Shown: piece after piece, positions 54,101 to 60,631 of the stretch
Layout: each line of letters opens with the position of its first letter
How positions within the stretch are numbered: the first letter of the stretch is position 1
DNA from: an uncultured Eggerthellaceae bacterium
GTDB taxonomy: Bacteria > Actinomycetota > Coriobacteriia > Coriobacteriales > Eggerthellaceae
Assembly: GCA_947565915.1 (NCBI GenBank)
Contig: CANOHY010000001.1
Location: 32,996-96,995 of the forward strand
Direction: 5' to 3'
Length of the DNA: 64,000 bases
Notes under the pieces: model-generated
Told to the model about the DNA's origin: nothing
Seen by the model: the letters and a program-made list of their open reading frames with translations, nothing else
Databases searched by the model: none
Position numbers and translations under genes: made by a program

Positions 54101-54293
54101 CACGGCGCTTTGCTGCATACCGGCGAACATCATCGTGTACAACATATTCGACGTGCCGAACGTGGCCATTCTGCCCATGAATGCTGCTTTGATCCTTGTT
54201 GCGATCAGCGTGGTGCTCACGTTCATCGCAGGGCTGATCCCCTCGCGCTCGGCCGCCAAGAAGGATCCGGTTGAAGCTCTACGCAGTGAGTAA
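51132..54293 (+). CDS. ABC transporter, ATPase-permease fusion (MacB/FtsX type)
   Basis: A 1053-residue fusion. Residues 1-230 are a LolD/MacB-type ATPase: GPSGSGKTT (Walker A), LSGGQMQRVAIARALINNPD (signature), ILLADEPTGALD (Walker B) and VTHNPDLAE (H-loop). The permease half has one helix (FAGSIGIIGIAAILSLANGV), an extracytoplasmic domain of about 620 residues with a Met-rich helical region (MQEVMQDYLSKMMQIAADNG), and three C-terminal FtsX helices ending in IPSRSAAKKDPVEALRSE. The ATG at 51132 follows GAGGA. Such proteins mechanically move lipids, peptides or wall enzymes across or along the membrane. Its stop codon is in the arm of a family D palindrome. Confidence 0.93.
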   Translation: MLQLKGICKSYTTGNFTQKALDDVSISFRDSEFVAILGPSGSGKTTLLNIIGGLDHYDSGDLVIEGVSTKQYKDRDWDTYRNDRVGFVFQSYNLIPHQSILSNVELALTLSGVPREERRQRAREALERVGLGEHVNKKPAQLSGGQMQRVAIARALINNPDILLADEPTGALDSSTSVQIMNLLKEIASDRLVVMVTHNPDLAEEYATRIVNLSDGVIRQDSDPFDPTVAEIEDANAKPLRRTRMGFLTALSLSFNNLMTKKGRTIMTAFAGSIGIIGIAAILSLANGVNEYIKNVEEETLSIYPLQIMDTGFDMTTLMAQMGGMGSSEESEDDAGESTGESSNGSSAASDEAQGKLHEVKMVTSMFASVENNDLASLKTYLDDNMGTLDKYANLVEYGYNVTPQVFDANTEDGVRQINPDTTFVSMGLGSGVSSVSMMGMSTDIFGELISDPAIYEGQYNLVAGHVPEKYNECVLITNSRNSIPDVVLYGLGLRDQAEMDTMVKQFVDNEEVIIPEDRLDVTYEQIMNVKMKLVNAADYYQYDETYGVWVNKSDDEAYMKELVNGAEDIVICGILQARDDTNVHALGTSGIGYLPELKTHLIEQAGQTKVVQDQLADPARDVFNGKLFSEEAEGAASDFDMSNMFTIDEGMLTSAFGFDTSKLTIDESALQLSISPEDMPAMPTPSPEDFALDNSTMVNTAAFGTLMQEVMQDYLSKMMQIAADNGLNPMTDTQRIFQIYMSLPETQALIAQKMPALINAGNMQEQLSVSVQAYLSKTMSAYIEQVMQVMGSRMQEAMTRAMTQTMANLPSAMTVDTSAFQNAFQFNLDEDELTGVIMSMMSGEQHTFDNNLKDLGYAQLDKPTSIDIYPKDFESKQGIIDLLDAYNDEVVASGEEDKKITYTDLVGTLMTSVTTIIDMISAVLIAFVAISLVVSSIMIGVITYISVLERKKEIGILRAMGASKGDISRVFNAETIIEGLVAGVLGVGITALCCIPANIIVYNIFDVPNVAILPMNAALILVAISVVLTFIAGLIPSRSAAKKDPVEALRSE

Positions 54294-54389
54294 TCTCACG
54301 AAGGTAGTTGCCGCGAAAGCGAACCGTGGCGTGCTAAGGCACGCGAGGTGAGCTTGGAGGGGCAAATACCGAGTGAGATTACTCACTGC
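54283..54389 (+). repeat. Nested palindrome at ABC-fusion stop (family D, copy 2)
   Basis: Outer arms 54283-54299 and 54373-54389 are perfectly complementary over 17 bp, and the 5' arm contains the stop codon (54291-54293). Inside: GGTAGTTGCC (54303-54312) with GGCAAATACC (54361-54370), one G-A mismatch; then hairpin GCGTGC-TAAG-GCACGC (54329-54344). The core matches the minus strand of 2745-2850. No U-tract follows. Confidence 0.88.
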
Positions 54390-54428
54390 CTACCTGGAAG
54401 ACGAAGCAATCAGTGAGCGCAGGCCTCC

Positions 54429-54476
54429 GTTTTCATTCCTCGGTCGCTTCGCTCCCTGCGGGGGGGGGTTGAAAAC
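54429..54476 (-). repeat. Family A core, copy 4 (inverted)
   Basis: The minus strand reads the family A core (CAACCCCCCCCCGCAGGGAG then GAAGCGACCGAGGAATGAAA). Only the short GTTTTCA/TGAAAAC ends pair; the long outer arms of the other three copies are missing or decayed. It lies between the convergent ABC-fusion and aminotransferase genes. Confidence 0.75.
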
Positions 54477-54489
54477 TCCGGCTTATCTA

Positions 54490-54511
54490 TCAGCGGAAAC
54501 TAATCCGCTGA
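54490..54511 (-). terminator. Hairpin after aminotransferase gene
   Basis: TCAGCGGA and TCCGCTGA form a perfect 8-bp stem with a 6-base loop, 4 bases past the aminotransferase stop on the minus strand. The tract after it (TAGATAAG) is weak for termination. Confidence 0.5.
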
Positions 54512-54514
54512 CCA

Positions 54515-55693
54515 TTATTCGTAATCTTGTTTAAGAGCTGCGAAGGCCCCAAGCGCTCCGCGGATGGTGTCGGCGCTCACGCAATAGCTAGCGCGCACCC
54601 AGCCCGTGGACCCGAAGGCATTCGAGGGAACCAACAGCAAGTCGAACTTCTTCGCATGCTCGCTGAAGGCCTCGGCATCGGGCTCGAGGGCCTTGATCCA
54701 CAGGTAGAAGGCGCCATCGGGTTCGATGAAGGTATACCCCAGCTCTCGGAGCCCTTCGCTCAGGAGTGCGCGATTGTCGGCATAGGCCTGCACGTCAGTT
54801 GGAAGGTCGATGCACTTCTCGATCACCTGTTGGAACAGCACTGGCGCGCAGATGTATCCCAGCGCGCGGCCAGCGCCGCACACGGCATCGAACACCTCAG
54901 AGCTGTTGGGGATGTTGTTGCTCACGTAGATGTAGCCGATGCGCTCGCCGGGCAAAGAGAGGCTCTTCGCCCAGGAATAGCAGATGATGGTGTCTTGGTA
55001 GTAGTTGGCCGTGAAGGGCACCTCGCAGCCATAGGTTATCTCGCGATAGGGCTCGTCGCTGATGAGGTAGATGGGGTGACCCAGCTCGGCTTCCTTCTCG
55101 TAGAGCATCGCTGCGAGCGCCTCGATGTTCTCTTCGGTGTACACGCAGCCTACGGGGTTGTTGGGCGAATTGATCACCACGGCGGAAGTTTGGGGCGTGA
55201 TGGCCTTGCTCAACAGGTCGATATCAAGCTGGAAGTCGCTTTCGCGCATGGGAACCTCAACGCAGATGCAACCAGCCGATTCGGTCATCACCTTGTACTC
55301 GGGGAAGTAAGGCGCGTTCACGATAACCTCGTCGCCGGGGTTGGTGATGGCCGCCACCGTGATGAAGAGGGCCGATGTTGCACCTGTGGTCATGTACACG
55401 TTGCTGGCTGTGGCCTGGATGCCGAAGCGCTGCTTCAGGTTGTTCGCCACTGCTTCGCGCACGCTCATGATGCCAGGCGACATCGAGTAGCCATGCAGCA
55501 CGGCTGGCGGTTCGAGCAGCAACTGCTCGATGCGCTCGCGCACGGCAACAGGCGCAGGAATGGACGGGTTGCCTATCGAGAGGTCGTAGACGTTTTCAGC
55601 TCCCACTTCCGCCTTGCGCTTCAAGCCATAGGCGAAAAGCGCGCGAATCGGATTAGGCTGCTGGCCCAGGCTGAGCATGCGTTGATTGATCAT
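54515..55693 (-). CDS. PLP-dependent aminotransferase, class I/II
   Basis: A 392-residue fold-type I aminotransferase of the AspC/AlaA type. Features are YDLSIGNPSIPAP, TGATSALFITVAAITNPGDE, NSPNNPVG (substrate carboxylate Asn), SDEPYREITY and the PLP lysine in CYSWAKSLSLPGERIGY, then the C-terminal Arg region WVRASYCVSADTIRGAL. Substrates cannot be told from sequence; aspartate or aromatic amino acids are plausible. The ATG at 55693 has AGGAAA upstream; the open frame to 55864 overlaps the stress-protein gene and is rejected. It is probably co-transcribed after the universal stress gene. Confidence 0.93.
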   Translation of the reverse strand: MINQRMLSLGQQPNPIRALFAYGLKRKAEVGAENVYDLSIGNPSIPAPVAVRERIEQLLLEPPAVLHGYSMSPGIMSVREAVANNLKQRFGIQATASNVYMTTGATSALFITVAAITNPGDEVIVNAPYFPEYKVMTESAGCICVEVPMRESDFQLDIDLLSKAITPQTSAVVINSPNNPVGCVYTEENIEALAAMLYEKEAELGHPIYLISDEPYREITYGCEVPFTANYYQDTIICYSWAKSLSLPGERIGYIYVSNNIPNSSEVFDAVCGAGRALGYICAPVLFQQVIEKCIDLPTDVQAYADNRALLSEGLRELGYTFIEPDGAFYLWIKALEPDAEAFSEHAKKFDLLLVPSNAFGSTGWVRASYCVSADTIRGALGAFAALKQDYE

Positions 55694-55740
55694 GAGGTTT
55701 CCTGTCGTTGCAAATAAGATGCTGGCCAAGCGCGAAGCGA

Positions 55741-56196
55741 TTACTCCTCGTCGAGCGATTCCGGGCGCACGACCAGCACGTCGCACGAGCAGTTGCGGAT
55801 AAGGCTGGTCGAAACGCTGCCAACAAAGGCGTATTTGATATCCGAAAGGCCGCGCACGCCGCAAATAACCAAATCGGGCTCGTAGGGCTTGATGAGGGTG
55901 TCGAGCAGCATCTCTACCACGCGGCCAGCACGCACCTGCACGTCGATGCTGGGAATGTTCGCGTCGGCGCGCCCTTCGGCCAAAAGGTCGCCAACGGCTG
56001 CCTCGATGCGCTCACGGCCATCCTCGGTCAACGCTACGAAATCGATGCCGTTCGCTTCGTAGGGAACCGAATCGATAACGTGCCCGAAAAGAATCTCGGC
56101 ACCGTTATCGTGCGCCAGGGACAATGCGCGCTGAACAACCGCCTCTTGGGTTGCAGCACCATCGAGCGCAGCGAAAATCCTCTTGTAGCGTGCCAT
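55741..56196 (-). CDS. Universal stress protein (UspA family)
   Basis: A 151-residue UspA-fold protein. It starts MARYKRIFAALDGAATQEAV and ends with the nucleotide-binding pattern VICGVRGLSDIKYAFVGSVS and TSLIRNCSCDVLVVRPE; the glycine-rich G2xG9G(S/T) ATP motif is in modified form. Family members help cells survive starvation and other stress. The ATG at 56196 gives the usual length; a longer frame adds seven residues. It lies 47 bases before the aminotransferase gene on the same strand. Confidence 0.92.
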   Translation of the reverse strand: MARYKRIFAALDGAATQEAVVQRALSLAHDNGAEILFGHVIDSVPYEANGIDFVALTEDGRERIEAAVGDLLAEGRADANIPSIDVQVRAGRVVEMLLDTLIKPYEPDLVICGVRGLSDIKYAFVGSVSTSLIRNCSCDVLVVRPESLDEE

Positions 56197-56393
56197 AGGT
56201 AGCCTCCCTTTTCCCATCGCCTATGGTTAATCAGTAGCAAACATTGTAGCCGTTTGAGCGAGCCCAAGATGATTTGCCACCAAAATGATGCTCGTAAGGA
56301 AACCCCTAATCCGCCAACGTCCACCGCTTGGCACCAGAGGCCACCCAATACGAACCGAGCTCCCTCTTCGCGTCGCTCGCTGTTCGCAAAGCA

Positions 56394-57776
56394 CTAAGCT
56401 TGCTCGATCCGAATCTGATCGGCGCAAGCCTGCTCGGTGCCACTTTCTTCGGGCTGAGGCTGGGCAGCCTGGAGCTGCGTCCGCTTCGCTCCACGCTTGC
56501 GCTTCTGCTGGTTGGAGCCGGAATCCTTGTCGGATAGCCGCGCCTCCAAATTGCCCACCAGCTTCGCCAATGGAATGGTGATCACCAGGTAGAAGCAGGC
56601 AGCCACCACGTACGGCGTGATGGACCCCGTGGAGGAGACGATCATCTTCGCGTACATGACCACTTCCATCACGCCCACGGCCGCAAGCAACGAGGTGTCC
56701 TTGTACAGCAGGATGAACTCGCTGGTCATGGTGGGCAGCACGCGCCGTATGGTCTGCGGGATGATGACGTGCAGCATAGTCTGGGCGCCGTTCATGCCCA
56801 GCGAGCGCGCCGCCTCGAACTGCCCCTTGCTGATGGATTGGATGCCTGCGCGGAAGATCTCGCACAGGTAAGCCGCCGAGTTCATGGAAAGCACGATAAC
56901 GCCCAGGGCGAACGAAGGAATTTGGATGCCCGCGAGCGGCAAGCCGAAAAACGCGATGTAGATCTGCAGGAACATAGGTGTGCCGCGTACCACGTTCACA
57001 TAGATGGAGCCCAAGAAGCGCAGGATTCCCAGTTTGGCCATGCGCATGAACGCCAGCAAGAGGCCTATGGGAATGGCGAGCGGATAGGCCACCACTACGA
57101 TGGCGAGCGCCATCAGGAAGCCCTGGAATACCACAGGGAAGCTGGACACGATGAGAGGCGGGTTCAAGAACAAGCGCAGGAACTTGTTGGAATTCCACGC
57201 CTCCACCCAGGGCTGTTCGCGAAGCGAGCGCGCCAGCTGGTCGGTAGGCGAGCTAACCACCACCTCGATGGCAGGAATGTCTTCTATCTCGCGAAACGCG
57301 CCATCGGCCAGCTCGTAAATGCCCGATATCTGCATGGTGCCTCCGGCACCGGGGAAGAACACCTTGTACACCTCGATGCGAAAGTAGGCCCCGGCGGGCG
57401 CATCCTCGTCGAACGTGCAGGTGATGGTTTGGCCATCGCTGGTGAAGGTGTTGGGCACGGTGGAGCGGTTCATCAGCTTCTCGCCGCTCAGAATGGTGAG
57501 GCGTGCGTTTTCGGTGCTGAACGTGGTGCCCTCGGGAAACTCCAACGAGATGCCTCTTACGACCTCGCTTTCGGACGCTTGGCCCTCCCAGGTGATGCGC
57601 GTTTCCGTGGCACCATACACCTCGCTGCCCGTGTCGCCGTTGGGGCGTGCCGTGCATTTGACGGTGGACATGCCGTAGGCAGCTTGCGTGAGGCTGCTGC
57701 TAATCAGCAGAACCAGCAACAATGCCGAAACCACGACGTCTGCAATGCGAAGCTTCTTCGATCTGCTCTCGTTCAT
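56394..57776 (-). CDS. Amino-acid ABC permease with N-terminal extracytoplasmic domain
   Basis: A 460-residue HisM/GlnP-type permease. An N-terminal signal-anchor (ADVVVSALLLVLLISSSLTQ) is followed by an extracytoplasmic beta-rich domain of about 170 residues (VRGISLEFPEGTTFSTENAR) that I do not recognise, then the permease domain with about five helices, the EAA loop AARSLGMNGAQTMLHVIIPQ and VVRGTPMFLQIYIAFFG. A Gln/Arg-rich cytoplasmic tail ends the chain. The start is the ATG at 57776. The binding protein gene is upstream across a terminator-like hairpin; no ATPase gene is adjacent. Confidence 0.9.
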   Translation of the reverse strand: MNESRSKKLRIADVVVSALLLVLLISSSLTQAAYGMSTVKCTARPNGDTGSEVYGATETRITWEGQASESEVVRGISLEFPEGTTFSTENARLTILSGEKLMNRSTVPNTFTSDGQTITCTFDEDAPAGAYFRIEVYKVFFPGAGGTMQISGIYELADGAFREIEDIPAIEVVVSSPTDQLARSLREQPWVEAWNSNKFLRLFLNPPLIVSSFPVVFQGFLMALAIVVVAYPLAIPIGLLLAFMRMAKLGILRFLGSIYVNVVRGTPMFLQIYIAFFGLPLAGIQIPSFALGVIVLSMNSAAYLCEIFRAGIQSISKGQFEAARSLGMNGAQTMLHVIIPQTIRRVLPTMTSEFILLYKDTSLLAAVGVMEVVMYAKMIVSSTGSITPYVVAACFYLVITIPLAKLVGNLEARLSDKDSGSNQQKRKRGAKRTQLQAAQPQPEESGTEQACADQIRIEQA

Positions 57777-57847
57777 GAGGATTCCCTTGCTTGCCAGCTG
57801 TTTTGCGACAGAGAGGAAATTATATAGCAAACGCGCGATTGAAAACG

Positions 57848-57878
57848 AAGGAACCCCGCTACGAGGGCGGGGTTCCTT
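57848..57878 (-). terminator. Terminator-like hairpin between binding protein and permease
   Basis: AAGGAACCCCGC and GCGGGGTTCCTT form a 12-bp perfect stem with a 7-base loop; the minus strand continues CGTTTTC. It likely gives partial termination so that more binding protein than permease is made. Confidence 0.75.
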
Positions 57879-57948
57879 GCATCGAGAGTCTAAATTTGCC
57901 GGGCTCGCGGTTGAACATGCGCGACACGCCGGGCTTGCCGATTGCTGC

Positions 57949-58860
57949 TTACTGGGCGTTGCCCTCGCCAGCAGGTGCTTCGCCAGCGGGCGCTTCAGCT
58001 GCAGGGGCCTCAACCTCATCGCTGTACAGCTCGGTGGACGACATGTACTTGTTGATGATCTGGTCGATGGTGCCATCGCTAACCAGCTCAGCCAACGCGC
58101 CGTTGATGGCCTTGGTCAGCTCGGGGTTATCCTGGCTCACTACGAAGGCATACTCTTCGCCCGTTGCCACTTCCAGCACCACGCGTGCATCGCTATACAC
58201 ACCGTTCAGCATCTGGTTGATCACGCCCTGGTTGGCGCACACGGCATCGGCCTGGCCAGACTGCATGGCCGCAAAAGCGTCAGCGCAGTTCTTGTAAGCC
58301 TGCACCGTTGCGTTCGGATAGTTCTCCTTGATGTACTCCTCGCTGGTGGTGCCCATCTGAACGGCAATGGTGATGCCTGCCTGATTCAGCTGCTCCTGGG
58401 CGTTTGCCTCGGTGATGGGGCTGTTGTCCATCACAGCGATGGATTGGTTGTCGATGAAGTACGTGGAGGTGAAGTCGATCTCCTCGGCGCGCTCAGGCGA
58501 CACGCTGAATGCAGCAGCTCCCACATCGCCCTGGCCGCCCGACCCGATGGCGGGAATGATGCCGTCGAAATCCATCACCTTCACGTCCAGCGTGTAGCCC
58601 AGCTTGTCGGCCACTGCCTGCATGATGTCGATATCCAGGCCAATTACGTTGCCCTCGGCGTCGTAGAACTCGTAGGGCGCATAGGGCACGTCGGACACGA
58701 TGGTAAGCGTGCCGGGCGTGACCAGTGTGATCTCGGGCTCGGTCGATTGCTGCTGTTGCGGCTGATCTTCCTTCTTCTGCTCAGCCGAGCAGCCGACCAA
58801 TGCCAGCGCGGCCACCATAACCGCCACAGCACCGATCAATAGGTACTTCTTGAGCTTCAT
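57949..58860 (-). CDS. Amino-acid ABC substrate-binding lipoprotein
   Basis: A 303-residue family 3 solute-binding lipoprotein. The signal ends in the lipobox LVGC. The mature domain has TIVSDVPYAPYEFYDAEGNV, GLDIDIMQAVADKLGYTLDV, FDGIIPAIGSGGQGDVGAAA and TSEEYIKENYP-type hinge motifs, as in polar amino-acid binding proteins. The C-terminus is an Ala/Glu/Pro-rich tail. The ATG at 58860 follows a good ribosome site. It precedes the permease by about 170 bases. The ligand is most likely an amino acid such as glutamine, histidine or arginine. Confidence 0.93.
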   Translation of the reverse strand: MKLKKYLLIGAVAVMVAALALVGCSAEQKKEDQPQQQQSTEPEITLVTPGTLTIVSDVPYAPYEFYDAEGNVIGLDIDIMQAVADKLGYTLDVKVMDFDGIIPAIGSGGQGDVGAAAFSVSPERAEEIDFTSTYFIDNQSIAVMDNSPITEANAQEQLNQAGITIAVQMGTTSEEYIKENYPNATVQAYKNCADAFAAMQSGQADAVCANQGVINQMLNGVYSDARVVLEVATGEEYAFVVSQDNPELTKAINGALAELVSDGTIDQIINKYMSSTELYSDEVEAPAAEAPAGEAPAGEGNAQ

Positions 58861-59052
58861 GGAAATTCCTCCCTCTTCCCTTCTTGGAATCCGCAATCGG
58901 ATTTCGTTAGTTTATCGCGACTTATACGCCATGGGCAGCGCAAATGAAGGCATTTTCGAGAATATCACCGGCGCGAGCGCAGGCGGCGCTTCTAAGTCCT
59001 GCGTCCCTGGTATCATGATGGAAGTTGGCGAAACAAGAACAAGGAGAATCCC

Positions 59053-60372
59053 ATGGGCCTGATCAAAGCTGGAGTTGGTTCGGTTGGCGGTGTGCTGGCC
59101 GATACGTGGCGCGAGTTCTTCTATTGCGACGCCGACGTTCTGAACGAGAACGTGCTGGCCGCGAAGGGCCAGAAGCGCACTTCCGAGCGTGGGCGCAGCT
59201 CCAACACCAAGCGCGACGAGAACATCATCTCGAACGGCTCGGTTGTCGCCGTAAACGATGGCCAGTGCATGATCATCGTTGAGCAGGGCGAGATCGTCGA
59301 GGTGTGCGCCGAGCCTGGCGAGTTCGTGTGGGACACCTCAACCGAGCCCTCCATCTTCTACGGGCCCTTGGGCACATCCATCGTGGACACCTTCAAGCGC
59401 ATCGGCGCGCGCTTCGGCTTCGGTGGTGACACGGGCAAGGACCAGCGCGTGTACTACTTCAACACGAAGGAGATCTACGGCAACAAGTACGGCACGTCTT
59501 CGCCCATCCCCTTCCGCATCGTGGATGCGAACCTGGGGCTGGATTGGGACACCACCGTGCGCATGAACGGCGAGTACTCTTACAAGCTGGTGGACCCGCT
59601 GATCTTCTACAAGAACGTATGCGGCAACGTGGAAGAACCCTATACGCGCGATCGCATCGAGTCGCAGATGAAAAGCGAACTGCTCACAGCCTTGCAGCCA
59701 GCGCTAGCGCAGATCTCCGAGAAGGGCATTCGCTACGCAGCCATCCCCGCGCACACGCAAGACCTGGCGCAAGCTTTGAACGAAGTGCTCTCCGAGGAAT
59801 GGACGCAGCAGCGCGGCATCAAGGTTGAGCGGTTCGGCATCAACTCCATCTCGCTGCCCGAGGATATCGAGAAGCAGCTCTCCGACCGCCAGATGGCGCA
59901 AACCATGGTGGATCCACGCCAGGCAGCGGCCGTGACGGCAGCAGCTACAGCCGATGCCATGCGCACGGCAGCAGCCAACGAGAATGGCGCGATTGGCGCC
60001 TTCATGGGCATGGGCATGGCAAACGGAATGGGCGGCGGCGCTGCAGCCCAGATGTTCCAGCAAGGCCAAGGAGGTGCGCCTGTTTCGCCGAGCGCTTACC
60101 CCGTAGCGCCTGATGGAGGCTTTGGAGGGGGCATGGGAGCCGTTGCAGGCGGCGTGGCTAGCGCTGCAGCCGATGAACCTGCACCCACCGGCGAGCCCGT
60201 GATTCCCGCCGACATGTGGACGTGCCCGCAATGTGGCACCAACAATGCTGGGAAGTTCTGTCAGGAGTGCGGCGCCAAGCGTCCCGAGGTACCCCAACCA
60301 TGGACGTGTCCGCAATGCGGAACCGCCAACGCAGGCAAGTTCTGCTCGGAATGCGGCTCTCCTCGCCCGTAG
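59053..60372 (+). CDS. SPFH-domain protein with C-terminal double zinc ribbon
   Basis: A 439-residue cytoplasmic protein. Residues 1-290 are an SPFH/Band 7-like 'virion core' domain of the YdjI type (NGSVVAVNDGQCMIIVEQGE, FYGPLGTSIVDTFKR, YYFNTKEIYGNKYGTSSPIP). An Ala/Gly/Met-rich linker follows, then two zinc ribbons (CPQCGTNNAGKFCQECGAK and CPQCGTANAGKFCSECG). In Bacillus, YdjI acts with the PspA/YdjH membrane-stress system; that role here is inferred, and no PspA gene is present. AAGGAGAATCCC precedes the ATG. A -10-like TATCAT is near 59011. Confidence 0.92.
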   Translation: MGLIKAGVGSVGGVLADTWREFFYCDADVLNENVLAAKGQKRTSERGRSSNTKRDENIISNGSVVAVNDGQCMIIVEQGEIVEVCAEPGEFVWDTSTEPSIFYGPLGTSIVDTFKRIGARFGFGGDTGKDQRVYYFNTKEIYGNKYGTSSPIPFRIVDANLGLDWDTTVRMNGEYSYKLVDPLIFYKNVCGNVEEPYTRDRIESQMKSELLTALQPALAQISEKGIRYAAIPAHTQDLAQALNEVLSEEWTQQRGIKVERFGINSISLPEDIEKQLSDRQMAQTMVDPRQAAAVTAAATADAMRTAAANENGAIGAFMGMGMANGMGGGAAAQMFQQGQGGAPVSPSAYPVAPDGGFGGGMGAVAGGVASAAADEPAPTGEPVIPADMWTCPQCGTNNAGKFCQECGAKRPEVPQPWTCPQCGTANAGKFCSECGSPRP

Positions 60373-60381
60373 CTTATCGGC

Positions 60382-60474
60382 ATCGGTTGAGTGATGCCTT
60401 GATGCGCGCTGAATCGGTTGAGTGGTGCCTTGATACGCGCTGAATCGGTCGAGTTGCGCCTTGATGTGACACCG
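60382..60474. repeat. 31-bp tandem repeat leading into family B copy 2
   Basis: ATCGG(T/C)(T)GAGT with CCTTGAT recurs at exactly 31-base spacing (60382, 60413, 60444); the third unit is the 5' end of the family B element. There are no spacers, so it is not a CRISPR. Confidence 0.75.
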
Positions 60475-60604
60475 CCGATTCTGCAGCCCACAAACGCAGG
60501 TGAAATCTCTCACTTGTGCATAAGATATCCTGGTGTGCTATTGATTTCGCCGTTGCGTTTGGGTGCGAAGCCAAGGCGGCGCGCATCAAAGCGCAACTCG
60601 ACTG
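60446..60604. repeat. Structured element with covarying stems (family B, copy 2)
   Basis: Outer arms 60446-60466 and 60584-60604 pair over 21 positions (one wobble, one mismatch). Inner stems: CCGCC/GGCGG (60472-60476, 60575-60579), CAAACGC/GCGTTTG (60491-60497, 60555-60561), GTGAAATC/GATTTCGC (60500-60507, 60543-60550). Compared with copy 1 the seven-bp stem has two fully compensated pair changes and the eight-bp stem three position changes that keep pairing. Confidence 0.87.
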
Positions 60605-60631
60605 TTTTAATCAGATTGCAGCCAGTCGTGC

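Noticed and set aside
60382..60474. Short CRISPR array
   Set aside because: The 31-bp repeats abut without spacers and the last unit grows into a structured element; there are no cas genes.
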